Assembly: GCA_015233895.1 (NCBI GenBank)
Contig: JADFXG010000008.1
Coordinates: 62,001-126,000, forward strand
Direction of reading: 5' to 3'
Source of the DNA: Nitrospirota bacterium
GTDB taxonomy: Bacteria; Nitrospirota; Thermodesulfovibrionia; Thermodesulfovibrionales; Magnetobacteriaceae
DNA length: 64,000 bases
Position numbers and translations under genes: made by a program. The notes beneath the pieces are model-generated. The model ran no database searches. It was not told where the DNA came from and was given only the letters and a program-made list of their open reading frames with translations. This document shows, piece by piece, positions 17,503-26,440 of the stretch; positions within the stretch are counted from its first letter, which is position 1, and each line of letters opens with the position of its first letter.

Positions 17503-19407
17503 ATGCCAGATAGATTTTACATAACAACTCCTATCTACTATGTAAACGACATCCCGCACATTGGGCATGCCTATACCACAGTGGCAGCCGATATTGCGGC
17601 AAGATTCCACCGCATGGCGGGAGCCGATGTGTTTTTCCTGACAGGTACAGACGAACATGGCCAGAAAGTGCTTCAGGCGGCAGAACTACGCGGTGTCTCT
17701 CCCAAAGACCACACAGACATGATGTGCAAAAATTTTAAAAAACTCTGGACGGCTCTGGATATTACTAATGATGCTTTTATAAGGACAACCGACAAAGAGC
17801 ACTCAGATACAGTCAGGGAGATGCTGCAGAGACTTTACGACTGCGGTGAAATAGTTAAGCGCACATATGAGGGCTCATATTGCACACACGATGAGCGGTT
17901 TTGGACAGATAAGGAAGTGATAGACGGCAACTGCCCGGACTGCTTAAGACCAGTTGAAACAATAAAAGAAGACAATTACTTTTTCTTAATGTCTAAATAT
18001 CAGGACAGTCTGATAGAGCATATAAACAAAAATTCCGGCTTCATAAGGCCTGAGTCGAGAAAAAATGAGGTGCTGGGCTTTTTGAGATCTAATCCTCTTG
18101 GGGATTTGTGTATCTCAAGGCCAAAAAAGAGGCTTTCGTGGGGCATTCCGTTACCATTTGACGAAACTTACGTAACGTATGTGTGGTTTGATGCCCTGCT
18201 GAACTACTATTCAGCCGCCGGTTATTTAGCTAAGGAGCATAATCAAACCTACTGGTGGCCTGCTGATTGCCATATCGTAGGGAAAGACATCGTTACAACT
18301 CATGCCGTTTATTGGCCTGCCATGCTAATGGCATTAAAACTTCCACTGCCTGAGATGATTTTTGCTCACGGTTGGTGGACAATTGACGGCAAGAAAATGT
18401 CCAAGTCTGTCGGTAACGTGGTTGATCCGCTTGCGGTCACAGAAACTTACGGCGTGGATGCTTTCAGGTATTTTTTAATGCGGGAGGTAACGTTTGGCCT
18501 TGACGGCGATTATTCTGAAAGCGCACTAATAAAGAGATTTGACACCGAGTTGGCAAACGATCTCGGAAATCTGGTTAACAGGTCATTTGCCATGCTGAGT
18601 AAATATTTTAATGGGATAGTTCCTGAGACTAGTGAATTTGATATTGAGCTAAAAGACCTTGCCGAGGGAATTTCAGAGCGTTTGAAAGAGCACTTAAAAG
18701 TGCTTTCATTTAATAAGGCCCTCGATGCGGTTTGGGAGCTGGTCTCCTTTTTAAATAAATACATTGACTCAAACAAGCCTTGGGTGCTTGCCAAAGACAC
18801 TAGCTCAGCACAAAAGCTTGCTGTTGTAATGTACTCACTGGTTGAGGGAATACGGTTTATATCTGTGTATTTGTACCCGTTTATGCCAAAATTTGGAGAG
18901 CGTCTTTACAGCCACATAACCGGAGAGCCGCTTGGTTCGGAAAGAAATATTAATGAAAAATTGAAATGGGGAACGCTTAAAGCCGGGTCGCTGGTAACGA
19001 CTATAGAGCAACTGTTCCCCAAAATAGAAAACGAAAGGAAAGGGAAAGTGGAAGATACGAACATAGAGGTTTCGGAAAAAACAGATGATCTTATAAGCAT
19101 AGATGATTTTGCAAAGGTTAAACTAAAAGTCGGAAAGATTTTATCAGCAGAGCCTGTACCAAAATCCAATAAACTGATAAAACTGAGTGTGGATACCGGT
19201 GAGATACGGCAGGTGGTGGCAGGGATTGGCAAGCATTACAAAGCCGAGGAGTTAGTAGGAAAAACCGTCATAGTCGTAGCCAATCTAAAGCCAGCAAAGC
19301 TCATGGGTGTGGAATCTCATGGGATGGTTCTTGCCGCCTCAGAAGGCGATACTCTGAGACTAGTAACCCCGGATGGTGAACTGCCCGCTGGGTCAGTTGT
19401 AAAATAA
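17503..19407 (+). CDS. metG: Methionyl-tRNA synthetase with C-terminal tRNA-binding domain
   Basis: This 634-residue class I aminoacyl-tRNA synthetase carries PHIGHAYTT (HIGH motif, about residue 19) and KKMSKSVGNVVDP (KMSKS, about residue 298). A single Cys pair (NCPDC) plus CTHDE form the zinc-type knuckle region. The last 110 residues (DDFAKVKLKVGKILSAEPVP through VVVANLKPAKLMGV) are the Trbp111-like OB-fold that improves tRNA binding and dimerisation. It charges initiator and elongator tRNA-Met. It ends the tmk-holB-psp1-metG cluster. Confidence 0.96.
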   Translation: MPDRFYITTPIYYVNDIPHIGHAYTTVAADIAARFHRMAGADVFFLTGTDEHGQKVLQAAELRGVSPKDHTDMMCKNFKKLWTALDITNDAFIRTTDKEHSDTVREMLQRLYDCGEIVKRTYEGSYCTHDERFWTDKEVIDGNCPDCLRPVETIKEDNYFFLMSKYQDSLIEHINKNSGFIRPESRKNEVLGFLRSNPLGDLCISRPKKRLSWGIPLPFDETYVTYVWFDALLNYYSAAGYLAKEHNQTYWWPADCHIVGKDIVTTHAVYWPAMLMALKLPLPEMIFAHGWWTIDGKKMSKSVGNVVDPLAVTETYGVDAFRYFLMREVTFGLDGDYSESALIKRFDTELANDLGNLVNRSFAMLSKYFNGIVPETSEFDIELKDLAEGISERLKEHLKVLSFNKALDAVWELVSFLNKYIDSNKPWVLAKDTSSAQKLAVVMYSLVEGIRFISVYLYPFMPKFGERLYSHITGEPLGSERNINEKLKWGTLKAGSLVTTIEQLFPKIENERKGKVEDTNIEVSEKTDDLISIDDFAKVKLKVGKILSAEPVPKSNKLIKLSVDTGEIRQVVAGIGKHYKAEELVGKTVIVVANLKPAKLMGVESHGMVLAASEGDTLRLVTPDGELPAGSVVK

Positions 19408-19814
19408 GGTATGATAGTAAAATGGACATCAAAGTCATGTAAAATAAAAGACAGAGAGTTTATCGTTGCCATCCTCGACGTTTGAAAACTGGCTGGAGGG
19501 TCGTTATATAAGTCAACTAAGGCAACTTGTAGCAGCATCAAGAAATCCCTCCTCACTCGTTCCAGGATTGGCAAACATGTGCGTTATTCCGTTTGCCAAT
19601 AACTGCTCTGGTTAAAAATCAAGCTGTTACGGAATACTAAAGATGAGCAATATTTATGTCAATGATATTTCCTTGATAACACGTGTATTTATATAGATTC
19701 CTGGCAAAAATCGTTTTTATATGTGTAACATATACCACAATTACGTTTATGGCATTGATTTTTGCTGCAAACTCTTTTTTGTTGCAAAATATGTAATAAT
19801 ATCAGAAGCACATT
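19408..19814. other. Gene-free 407-bp stretch with a perfect 10-bp inverted repeat
   Basis: No convincing gene is present between metG and the CDF transporter. A 10-bp perfect inverted repeat, ATTGGCAAAC (19567-19576) and GTTTGCCAAT (19591-19600), could form a hairpin or be an operator-like site. A short plus-strand reading frame (about 19466-19615) translates to a peptide with no recognised family. The last 200 bases are AT-rich and probably hold the CDF promoter. The region may be decayed coding DNA. Confidence 0.4.
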
Positions 19815-20702
19815 ATGAATAACGATTTGAAAACAGGAAACAACATAAGTCAAATACAGCAGGTGTTGATATATACCATGGTGTTAAACCTGACGGTATC
19901 AGCCTTTAAAATAATCTTCGGCATGATGACTCATTCGGTGTCTATATATTCGGATGGATTTCATTCGGTTTTTGACGGTCTTTCAAATGTGGTAGGATTA
20001 GTTGGTCTGCGATTTGCCTACAACCCGCCTGACAGTGAACACCCTTATGGCCACAAGAAAGTGGAGATTCTTCTTACTGTTGTAATATCGCTTATGATGT
20101 TTTTTGCGTGTTTTGAGATTTTTAAAGATGTTTATGGAGCGCTCACTGGGAAAATGCCACAGTTAAAGATTTCGTTTGAGACTTTTATCGTAATGGGTGC
20201 CACCCTTGCTGTAAATGTATTTGTCTGCATATATGAAAAAAGGATGGGACAAAAACTTAACAGTGATTTTCTGGTAGCCGACTCGGCACACACTAAAAGC
20301 GACATATATGTGACCTGTGGTGTATTAGTTGGCCTTGTTTTGTCAAAACTGGGATTGCGCCATGTTGACCCTGTGGTAGGTGCCGTGGTTGGTTTGATGG
20401 TAGCGTGGTCTGGGCTGGAAATTCTGAGGTCAACGATAAGTGTGCTTATTGATGCTAATCAAATTGACACAAAGCTGTTGTCTGAAATTTCCTGTAAGAT
20501 TGAAAGTGTTGTCGGCTGCCACAAGATTAGGACCCGCGGGGCAAGAGGCAACGTGTTTGTTGACTTACATATAGTCGTTGAACCCGATCTAACTGTGGCA
20601 GAAGGACATGAAATCGCACATAAGGTTGTTAACGCTATAAAAAATGAAATGGATGGCGTTGCAGATGTTGTTGTTCACGTTGAACCCGCTAAAAAAACTT
20701 GA
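19815..20702 (+). CDS. Cation diffusion facilitator family transporter
   Basis: This 295-residue CDF protein has six predicted membrane helices and a C-terminal cytoplasmic ferredoxin-like domain. Metal-site motifs are SDGFHSVFDGLSN in helix II (the HxxxD form with a leading Asp) and DSAHTKSDIYVT in helix V; HPYGHKKVE lies in the loop after helix II. The C-terminal AEGHEIAHKV and ADVVVHVEP blocks are typical. It exports divalent metal (Zn, Fe, Co or Mn; not resolvable) by proton antiport. The leuA promoter overlaps its stop codon. Confidence 0.9.
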   Translation: MNNDLKTGNNISQIQQVLIYTMVLNLTVSAFKIIFGMMTHSVSIYSDGFHSVFDGLSNVVGLVGLRFAYNPPDSEHPYGHKKVEILLTVVISLMMFFACFEIFKDVYGALTGKMPQLKISFETFIVMGATLAVNVFVCIYEKRMGQKLNSDFLVADSAHTKSDIYVTCGVLVGLVLSKLGLRHVDPVVGAVVGLMVAWSGLEILRSTISVLIDANQIDTKLLSEISCKIESVVGCHKIRTRGARGNVFVDLHIVVEPDLTVAEGHEIAHKVVNAIKNEMDGVADVVVHVEPAKKT

Positions 20703-20728
20703 CAAACGGTTAAAAGGTATCGTAAACT
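20699..20728 (+). promoter_or_regulatory. Candidate sigma-70 promoter of the leu leader
   Basis: TTGACA at 20699-20704, an 18-base spacer and TAAACT at 20723-20728. The -35 box overlaps the stop codon of the CDF gene. The predicted start of transcription, about 20735, coincides with the ATG of the leader peptide. The response-regulator promoter at 22751 has the same TTGACA-18-TAAACT arrangement. Confidence 0.5.
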
Positions 20729-20734
20729 TTTCTT

Positions 20735-20830
20735 ATGGTTGTTTCAGTTGATATAGTGAGAATAAATATAACAGGGCTATGCCGACTATGTGAGTTTCTG
20801 CGGCCCGAACAAGGAGTGCTATCAGTGTAG
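20735..20830 (+). CDS. Candidate branched-chain amino acid leader peptide for leuA
   Basis: A 31-codon frame from ATG 20735 to TAG 20828 encodes a peptide with 4 Leu, 6 Val and 3 Ile (13 of 31 residues), including GLCRLCEFLR where two of the three Leu codons are CTA. Branched-chain richness, position right after a promoter and a terminator 40 bases downstream fit a transcription-attenuation leader. There is no Shine-Dalgarno; translation may be leaderless from ATG 20735 or start at GTG 20756. CTGCGG (20798-20803), within the leader frame, can pair with the CCGCAG arm of the terminator, as an antiterminator would. Confidence 0.5.
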   Translation: MVVSVDIVRINITGLCRLCEFLRPEQGVLSV

Positions 20831-20870
20831 GTAATTAAAGAATACTGTTAAATAGATAGTTAGTTAATGA

Positions 20871-20909
20871 AGGGCTGCGGCATATATATAAAACCGCAGC
20901 TCTTTTTTT
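20871..20909 (+). terminator. Rho-independent attenuator in the leuA leader
   Basis: A nine-base-pair stem, GGGCTGCGG (20872-20880) with CCGCAGCTC (20894-20902), has an AT-rich loop and is followed by seven T residues. It lies 35 bases before the leuA start and downstream of the leader peptide, so it should stop leuA transcription unless the upstream CTGCGG competes for pairing. Confidence 0.8.
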
Positions 20910-20943
20910 GTTTTGTATTAATTTTTTATAAGGAGGTAAAGAG

Positions 20944-22629
20944 TTGAAGAATATGCCTGCAGAAAAATACCGTCCATATAAGGCGGTTAATTTAACTGAG
21001 CGTATGTGGCCGTCACAGTTACTGGAAAAAGCGCCTGTTTGGTGTGCCGTTGATCTTAGGGATGGCAATCAGGCATTGCCATCCCCTATGGAAATACAAG
21101 CAAAACTTGCCATGTTTAAGCTGCTTACAGAGATTGGGTTTAAAGAAATAGAGGTAAGTTTTCCATCAGCCTCAAGGGTTGATTTTGAGTTTACCCGCTA
21201 TTTGATTGAAAATAACCTGATTCCGGATGACGTAACTATTCAGGTAATTACACAGGCTCGTGAACACCTGATTAAGAAAACCTTTGAGGCTATAGAGGGA
21301 GCAAAGCGGGTGATAGTGCATCTTTACAATTCCACATCTGAGTTGCAACGCAGAGTGGTTTTTAAAAAGAGCCGTAGTGAGATTATTGCTCTGGCTACAG
21401 AAGGGGTAAAATGTATAAAAAATGAGTCCTTAAAGTACAGAGATACGGAATTTGTGTTTGAGTACTCACCGGAGAGTTTCACCGCTACGGAGCCTGAGTT
21501 TGCCCTTGAAATCTGTATGGAGGTTATGAATGTCTGGCAGCCGGATATTGCAAAAAAAATGATAATAAACTTACCATCTACAGTTGAAGGGTCATCTCCT
21601 AACGTCTATGCCGATACGATTGAGTGGTTCATTAAAAACATGGGGACTGCTAACGCTCAAAAATCCATAATAAGCGTTCATACCCATAACGACAGAGGAA
21701 CGGCTGTTGCTGCAACAGAGCTTGCACTGTTGGCAGGCGCAGAGAGGGTAGAGGGCACACTGTTTGGTAATGGAGAGCGCACAGGAAACGTGGATATTAT
21801 CACTGTTGCACTTAATATGTTTACACAAGGCGTTAATCCGCATCTTGACATAGGTGACATTAACCATATCGTTAAGACGTATGAGCACTGTACCGGCATG
21901 AACGTACACAGCCGTCATCCGTATGCAGGCGGACTGGTCTTCACAGCATTTTCCGGCTCCCATCAGGATGCTATAAATAAAGGGATGAAGGCTTTAAAAG
22001 AAAGTAATTCAACCTTTTGGGAGGTACCATACATTCCCATAGACCCCTCTGACATTGGGAAAACTTATGAATCAATCATAAGAATAAACAGCCAGTCCGG
22101 TAAGGGAGGCATAGCCTACATTATGGAGGAGTTTGGATTTAAGATTCCAAAAGAGATGCAGCCGGAGTTTGCAGCGATTATCCAAAAAATATCAGAAGAG
22201 ACCGGAAAAGAAATCAATGCTGACACTGTTTGGGATAGTTTTGAAAAGCACTACCTTAACCTGAAATCTCCGTTTGAGCTTATAAAATGTAATATAACGG
22301 AGTCACAGAAGGAGGACAAAGGTTCTATAGCGTTTCCGTCAGCAGTGGATGCTTGTGTTAAGATTAACAGCAAGCAGGTACATATCTCAGGACAGGGTAA
22401 TGGTCCTGTAGATGCCTTCTGTAACGCTATAAGAGAGGAGACATCAACAGTGTTTAATCTCATTGGCTATCACGAACATGCGTTGGAAAGAGGTTCAACC
22501 TCACGTGCGGCTGCTTACATTCAGCTTGAAAATGACAAAGGGCAGAAGGCCTTTGGCGCAGGTGTTGATACCAATATCAGCATAGCATCAATTAAGGCTA
22601 TCATCAGTTGTCTTAACAAGCTGGAATAA
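20944..22629 (+). CDS. leuA: 2-isopropylmalate synthase
   Basis: First committed enzyme of leucine synthesis, condensing acetyl-CoA with 2-oxoisovalerate. It has 561 residues, the long LeuA type 2 form. VWCAVDLRDGNQALPSPM gives the metal-binding RDGNQ motif, SVHTHNDRGTAVAATELAL the HxH motif, and GNGERTGNVDI follows. A C-terminal allosteric dimer domain (from about residue 440; KQVHISGQGNGPVDAFCNAI) indicates leucine feedback. The start is TTG 20944, 7 bases after AGGAGG; ATG 20953 is an alternative. Expression is probably controlled by the attenuator just upstream. Confidence 0.95.
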   Translation: MKNMPAEKYRPYKAVNLTERMWPSQLLEKAPVWCAVDLRDGNQALPSPMEIQAKLAMFKLLTEIGFKEIEVSFPSASRVDFEFTRYLIENNLIPDDVTIQVITQAREHLIKKTFEAIEGAKRVIVHLYNSTSELQRRVVFKKSRSEIIALATEGVKCIKNESLKYRDTEFVFEYSPESFTATEPEFALEICMEVMNVWQPDIAKKMIINLPSTVEGSSPNVYADTIEWFIKNMGTANAQKSIISVHTHNDRGTAVAATELALLAGAERVEGTLFGNGERTGNVDIITVALNMFTQGVNPHLDIGDINHIVKTYEHCTGMNVHSRHPYAGGLVFTAFSGSHQDAINKGMKALKESNSTFWEVPYIPIDPSDIGKTYESIIRINSQSGKGGIAYIMEEFGFKIPKEMQPEFAAIIQKISEETGKEINADTVWDSFEKHYLNLKSPFELIKCNITESQKEDKGSIAFPSAVDACVKINSKQVHISGQGNGPVDAFCNAIREETSTVFNLIGYHEHALERGSTSRAAAYIQLENDKGQKAFGAGVDTNISIASIKAIISCLNKLE

Positions 22630-22750
22630 TACAAAAGGGTAGGGGGGATGAAAGAACTCTCCTTAAGAGTTTCCACCCTCGTGCCCTGTTCTTTGACTCT
22701 TTGACAATGTTTCATTTTGAAATAGTTTTTTGATGGGGCAATTCGGCGTC

Positions 22751-22780
22751 TTGACAAAAGTTGTAATCTTTGTTTAAACT
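22751..22780 (+). promoter_or_regulatory. Candidate sigma-70 promoter of the response regulator
   Basis: TTGACA (22751-22756), an 18-base spacer and TAAACT (22775-22780), 54 bases ahead of the response-regulator start. Same layout as the leu leader promoter. Confidence 0.45.
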
Positions 22781-22834
22781 TTTTGAACAAAGGCGGTGTA
22801 AAGAAAAACTAACACCAAGTGTTAAGGGTGGTTT

Positions 22835-23524
22835 ATGGCAGATGTAGCAGAGATGAAAAGCGTGCTTGTAGTAGATGACAATTCAGAGGTGAGGGAATTG
22901 ATGGAGGAGATACTTACCGGCTCAGGGTTTAGTGTTTCTGTGGCTTCAAATGGGCAGACTGCCATTGAATTAGCACGTGACTACGATTATGATGTCGTGG
23001 TTTTGGATATGGTGATGCCAAAGATGAGGGGACAGTATGTTCTTTCAGAGTTGAAACGCAACAAACCTTTTTTGAAAGTAATAGTTATAACTGGTTTTGC
23101 CACAATAGAAAATGCCGTTGAAGCCATAAAGTGCGGCGCAAGCGATTATGTTACAAAGCCATTCAATGTCGAATCTTTTTTAACTGTAATTCGCCGTGTG
23201 ATAGAGGAGTCCTCCTTTGAAAAAGAAGTAGGTGAACTTGAAATGGACAAGATACTGATGTCTCTGTCAAATCCCATAAGGCGCAATGCGATTAAAGTTC
23301 TATACCGGAAAAAAGCAGCCCGCTTTATGGAACTTAACAGAGAACTCTCACTGTATGACCACACAAAACTGGTGTTCCATCTTAAAATTCTTAAAGAAGC
23401 TAATATAATTTCCCAGGATGTAAACAAAGCCTATCTTCTTACTGATGCTGGCCAGAAAGTATATCAAAGCCTCCTTATTCTTGAAAAATATCTCGTATCA
23501 TTTGAAACGCCACAATTTATGTGA
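22835..23524 (+). CDS. Response regulator with receiver and ArsR-like winged-helix output
   Basis: This 229-residue protein has a receiver (about residues 8-125) with acidic pocket VVDDN, phospho-acceptor Asp in VVVLDMVMPK, Thr in VITGFA and Lys in VTKPF. The C-terminal part (about 140-225; SLSNPIRRNAIKVLYRKKAA, then HTKLVFHLKILKEANII) is a winged helix of the ArsR/MarR type, unlike the usual OmpR or NarL outputs. It probably binds DNA. No sensor kinase is adjacent. Start ATG 22835 follows AAGGGTGG. Confidence 0.88.
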   Translation: MADVAEMKSVLVVDDNSEVRELMEEILTGSGFSVSVASNGQTAIELARDYDYDVVVLDMVMPKMRGQYVLSELKRNKPFLKVIVITGFATIENAVEAIKCGASDYVTKPFNVESFLTVIRRVIEESSFEKEVGELEMDKILMSLSNPIRRNAIKVLYRKKAARFMELNRELSLYDHTKLVFHLKILKEANIISQDVNKAYLLTDAGQKVYQSLLILEKYLVSFETPQFM

Positions 23525-23572
23525 AGCATACTCCACAACATGTCACTTTTTTAGAATAAGATTTATCTTGTT

Positions 23573-23602
23573 TTGAACCCTTTCCTTGTATTATCCTAAT
23601 TA
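23573..23602 (+). promoter_or_regulatory. Candidate promoter for the structured RNA
   Basis: TTGAAC (23573-23578), an 18-base spacer and TAATTA (23597-23602). Expected start of transcription about 23609, just ahead of the two-hairpin region at 23647-23846. Weak match; direction is not proven. Confidence 0.3.
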
Positions 23603-23639
23603 TAAGGCAATATCATAATTAAGTTTAGAGGAGATTATA

Positions 23640-23850
23640 AGGAAAAATGGGAGCAGCTTCTAAAAAAAAACCTACCCTAAAAAAGCGCCTATGTACCTTT
23701 GTAATGGAATCAGTGTCGGAGCGACCTCCATGTTCCGATATTTGTGCCATAAACCGGCTGCTCCCATCCCACCATATAGCCCAAAGTAATAATACCGGTC
23801 TGTCTTATTTACACAGGGGGTAAGACAGGCTGGTGTTATGCTGGGCAACT
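23640..23850 (+). ncRNA. Candidate structured non-coding RNA (two hairpin domains)
   Basis: This lies in a 525-base gene-free gap between convergent genes. Domain 1 is closed by an 11-base-pair perfect stem, ATGGGAGCAGC (23647-23657) with GCTGCTCCCAT (23757-23767), enclosing about 100 bases with a further TCGGA...TCCGA hairpin. Domain 2 is closed by GCCCA (23779-23783) and TGGGC (23842-23846), with a long inner helix (GTCTGTCTTA with TAAGACAGGC, one G-U wobble). No reading frame crosses it. A promoter-like TTGAAC-18-TAATTA precedes it on the plus strand. It could be a 6S-like or other trans-acting RNA; it does not show motifs I know for SRP RNA, RNase P, tmRNA or common riboswitches. The strand is uncertain because hairpins are symmetric. 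Confidence 0.45.
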
Positions 23851-23970
23851 CTCATACTACCTAAATAAGTGTCAAAACAGTAAATTAGCAACTAAATAAA
23901 CCACAATCAACTCATATCAGGATTTTTAAATTTATCTGCGGTTAAAACTCTTTTTTGATGGTTATGATTA

Positions 23971-24023
23971 GAAAAACGACAGGATTTTTAAGGAAATGGC
24001 AGTGCCATTTCCCTAAAAATCCT
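23971..24023 (-). terminator. Strong terminator downstream of hppA
   Basis: The arms AGGATTTTTAAGGAAATGGCA (23981-24001) and its near-perfect complement (24003-24023) form a 21-base hairpin with one mismatch, ending just 27 bases past the hppA stop. Read on the minus strand it is followed by GTCGTTTTTC. It may work in both directions. Confidence 0.75.
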
Positions 24024-24049
24024 TTATAGTTTATCTTTCCTTTACTATC

Positions 24050-26197
24050 TTATATGAATAGTGGTGCTAAAACGAGTGTGATAGTGGAAAGGAGTTTAAT
24101 CAATACGTGAAGTGAGGGGCCAGCGGTATCTTTAAAAGGATCACCAACAGTATCACCGGCAACAGCGGCCTTGTGGGTCAAAGAACCCTTACCGCCCATG
24201 TTTCCGGCTTCGATGAATTTCTTAGCATTATCCCAGGCACCGCCCGCATTATTGAAAAACGTTGCCATAAGAATTCCGGCAATTGTTCCAACCATAATAA
24301 GAGCGGCTACTGCCTCTGCGCCCTTTCCAACCTGCTTAAATACCAATCCAACAATAATCGGGCTAAGGGTTGCAACAAGACCAGGTAAAATCATCTGCTT
24401 AAGTGCGCCCTTTGTTACGATGTCAACACAACGGCCGTAATCAGGTTTCTCGGTGCCTTTCAAAATACCAGGCTTTTCCCTGAACTGGTCTCTTACGTCT
24501 TGAATAACGTAATAAGCTGCTGTGCCTACTGCTTTAACGGCAAGAGCTGAGAATATAAACACAAGGGCTGCGCCAAGAAGCGCTCCAACAAACACTACTG
24601 GTTCAGCCAAATCCACTGACTTTATTTCATGTCCATAGTTAGTAACCTCATCAAGGTATGCTCTGAAGAGCAAGAATGCAGCAAGGGCTGCTGAGCCGAT
24701 AGCATAACCCTTTGTGAGCGCCTTTGTGGTGTTACCGGCTGCGTCAAGCTTGTCTGTTCTGTTTCTTACGTCCTCCGGCTGGTCGCTCATTTCTATAATA
24801 CCACCGGCATTGTCAGATATAGGACCAAAGGTATCCATAGCTAAAACATAAGCGGCTGGTCCAAGCATTCCCATCGTAGCAACTGCAGTCCCAAAAATTC
24901 CAGCATTTGGGAACCCGGAATGTAGCCCAAGGTAGTAGGCTATCAACAGGGAGGCTGAAATAGCAATAGCCGTAGGCGCTGTACATTCAAGTCCTATTGC
25001 CACACCAGTTATGATATTGGTAGCAGGACCGGTCTGGCTTGACTCGGCTATGGAGCGAACCGGCCTGAACCTGAACTCAGTGTAGTACTCAGTTATATAT
25101 ATAAAGACAACTGAGGTCAGCACACCGACAACTCCGGCAAAAAAGAGGTATATCCATGCGTTGGGGTACTCAGGAAGGTAAAAGAGAAGTCTGCTTGCCA
25201 CACCAAGACCTATGATGGCCAGAAATACGGTCACATAGTAACCCCTGTTAAGGCCTGCCATAGGTTCCTCGTCTTCTCTGATTTTAACAAACAAAACGCC
25301 CACTATTGACGCTATTATGCCGAAAGCTCTGGCCAGCAGCGGAAACATCATAACGCCGATAATCCAAAGCGGGTCTACGCCCGGTATGCCTTTTGCCATA
25401 ACGGCAGCCAAAATCATAGCTCCGATGTTTTCAGCGGCAGTGGACTCAAAGAGGTCGGCGCCACGGCCTGCACAGTCGCCTACGTTGTCACCAACGAGGT
25501 CTGCAATAACGGCAGGGTTTCTCGGATCATCCTCAGGAATTCCAGCCTCTACCTTTCCAACAAGGTCTGCTCCAACATCGGCAGCCTTAGTGTAAATACC
25601 ACCGCCCAACTGGGCAAATAAAGCCACAAACGAGGCACCAAAACCATATCCTACTATCATAAAGGGGATTTTAGTGGCCTCCACATTTGCAAATGATTTA
25701 ACCAGCACATAAAGTCCCGTAACACCGAGCAGGCTCATGCAAACCACCATAAGGCCTGATACAGCGCCGCCTCTGAGGGCAATCTGAAGAGCATCGTTTA
25801 CACTGGTGCGTGCTGCCGCAGCAGTTCTGATGTTACTCCTTATACTGACCCACATGCCAATGAATCCGGCAAACAATGAACATATCGCCCCGAAGACAAA
25901 GGATAAGGTTATCCATATGGCCAGCTCAACACTTGATGACACAGGGTCAAAACTCTGATGTTGTCTTACAGCCCCGTAGCCTATAAATAAAACTACAGCA
26001 AACACCAATGCAAGTATTATTATCGTTTGATACTGCCTTTTTAAAAAAGCATTTGCACCCTCTCTTATGGCATCCGATATAGCCCTCATGTTATCCGTGC
26101 CGTCATCTTTTGCTAAAACCCATTTGGCGAACATGAAAGCTACGACAATGCCAATGATGCTGATACCGAATATCAGCGCCAGCAAGACATTTTCCAT
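24050..26197 (-). CDS. hppA: Membrane H+-translocating pyrophosphatase, K+-independent type
   Basis: This 715-residue polytopic enzyme couples hydrolysis of pyrophosphate to proton pumping across the inner membrane. KAADVGADLVGKVEAGIPEDD is the substrate-binding signature, followed by GDNVGDCAGRGADLFES; a C-terminal GDTVGDPFKDTAGPSLH block completes the acidic motifs. In DAAGNTTKALTKGYAIGSAA the position that is Ala in K+-dependent enzymes is Lys, which predicts independence from potassium and proton rather than sodium pumping. It is monocistronic with a strong terminator. It would recycle biosynthetic PPi, useful for an energy-limited anaerobe. Confidence 0.95.
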   Translation of the reverse strand: MENVLLALIFGISIIGIVVAFMFAKWVLAKDDGTDNMRAISDAIREGANAFLKRQYQTIIILALVFAVVLFIGYGAVRQHQSFDPVSSSVELAIWITLSFVFGAICSLFAGFIGMWVSIRSNIRTAAAARTSVNDALQIALRGGAVSGLMVVCMSLLGVTGLYVLVKSFANVEATKIPFMIVGYGFGASFVALFAQLGGGIYTKAADVGADLVGKVEAGIPEDDPRNPAVIADLVGDNVGDCAGRGADLFESTAAENIGAMILAAVMAKGIPGVDPLWIIGVMMFPLLARAFGIIASIVGVLFVKIREDEEPMAGLNRGYYVTVFLAIIGLGVASRLLFYLPEYPNAWIYLFFAGVVGVLTSVVFIYITEYYTEFRFRPVRSIAESSQTGPATNIITGVAIGLECTAPTAIAISASLLIAYYLGLHSGFPNAGIFGTAVATMGMLGPAAYVLAMDTFGPISDNAGGIIEMSDQPEDVRNRTDKLDAAGNTTKALTKGYAIGSAALAAFLLFRAYLDEVTNYGHEIKSVDLAEPVVFVGALLGAALVFIFSALAVKAVGTAAYYVIQDVRDQFREKPGILKGTEKPDYGRCVDIVTKGALKQMILPGLVATLSPIIVGLVFKQVGKGAEAVAALIMVGTIAGILMATFFNNAGGAWDNAKKFIEAGNMGGKGSLTHKAAVAGDTVGDPFKDTAGPSLHVLIKLLSTITLVLAPLFI

Positions 26198-26440
26198 AAC
26201 TCCTTAATCTCCTTGACGTTTTTTTATATATATTTGCCACACAATGTGCGGCCTATTCTAACCGGTTTTACCTGCCAGCAACAACAAAGCCGCCGCTATA
26301 CACTGACCATTTGTTTGCCCCGGGATGGCTATCCACATATAACTATATCATAACCCCTTGTACTGCCGACACACCGACAGGTCAACCGGAATGTGGTTAA
26401 AAACCATAATCTGGGATTATATACCTTTTAAGGATTATTG

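Noticed and set aside
23640-23850. Retron msr-msd or SRP RNA
   Set aside because: No reverse transcriptase nearby and none of the characteristic SRP Alu/S-domain motifs; kept only as an unnamed structured RNA.
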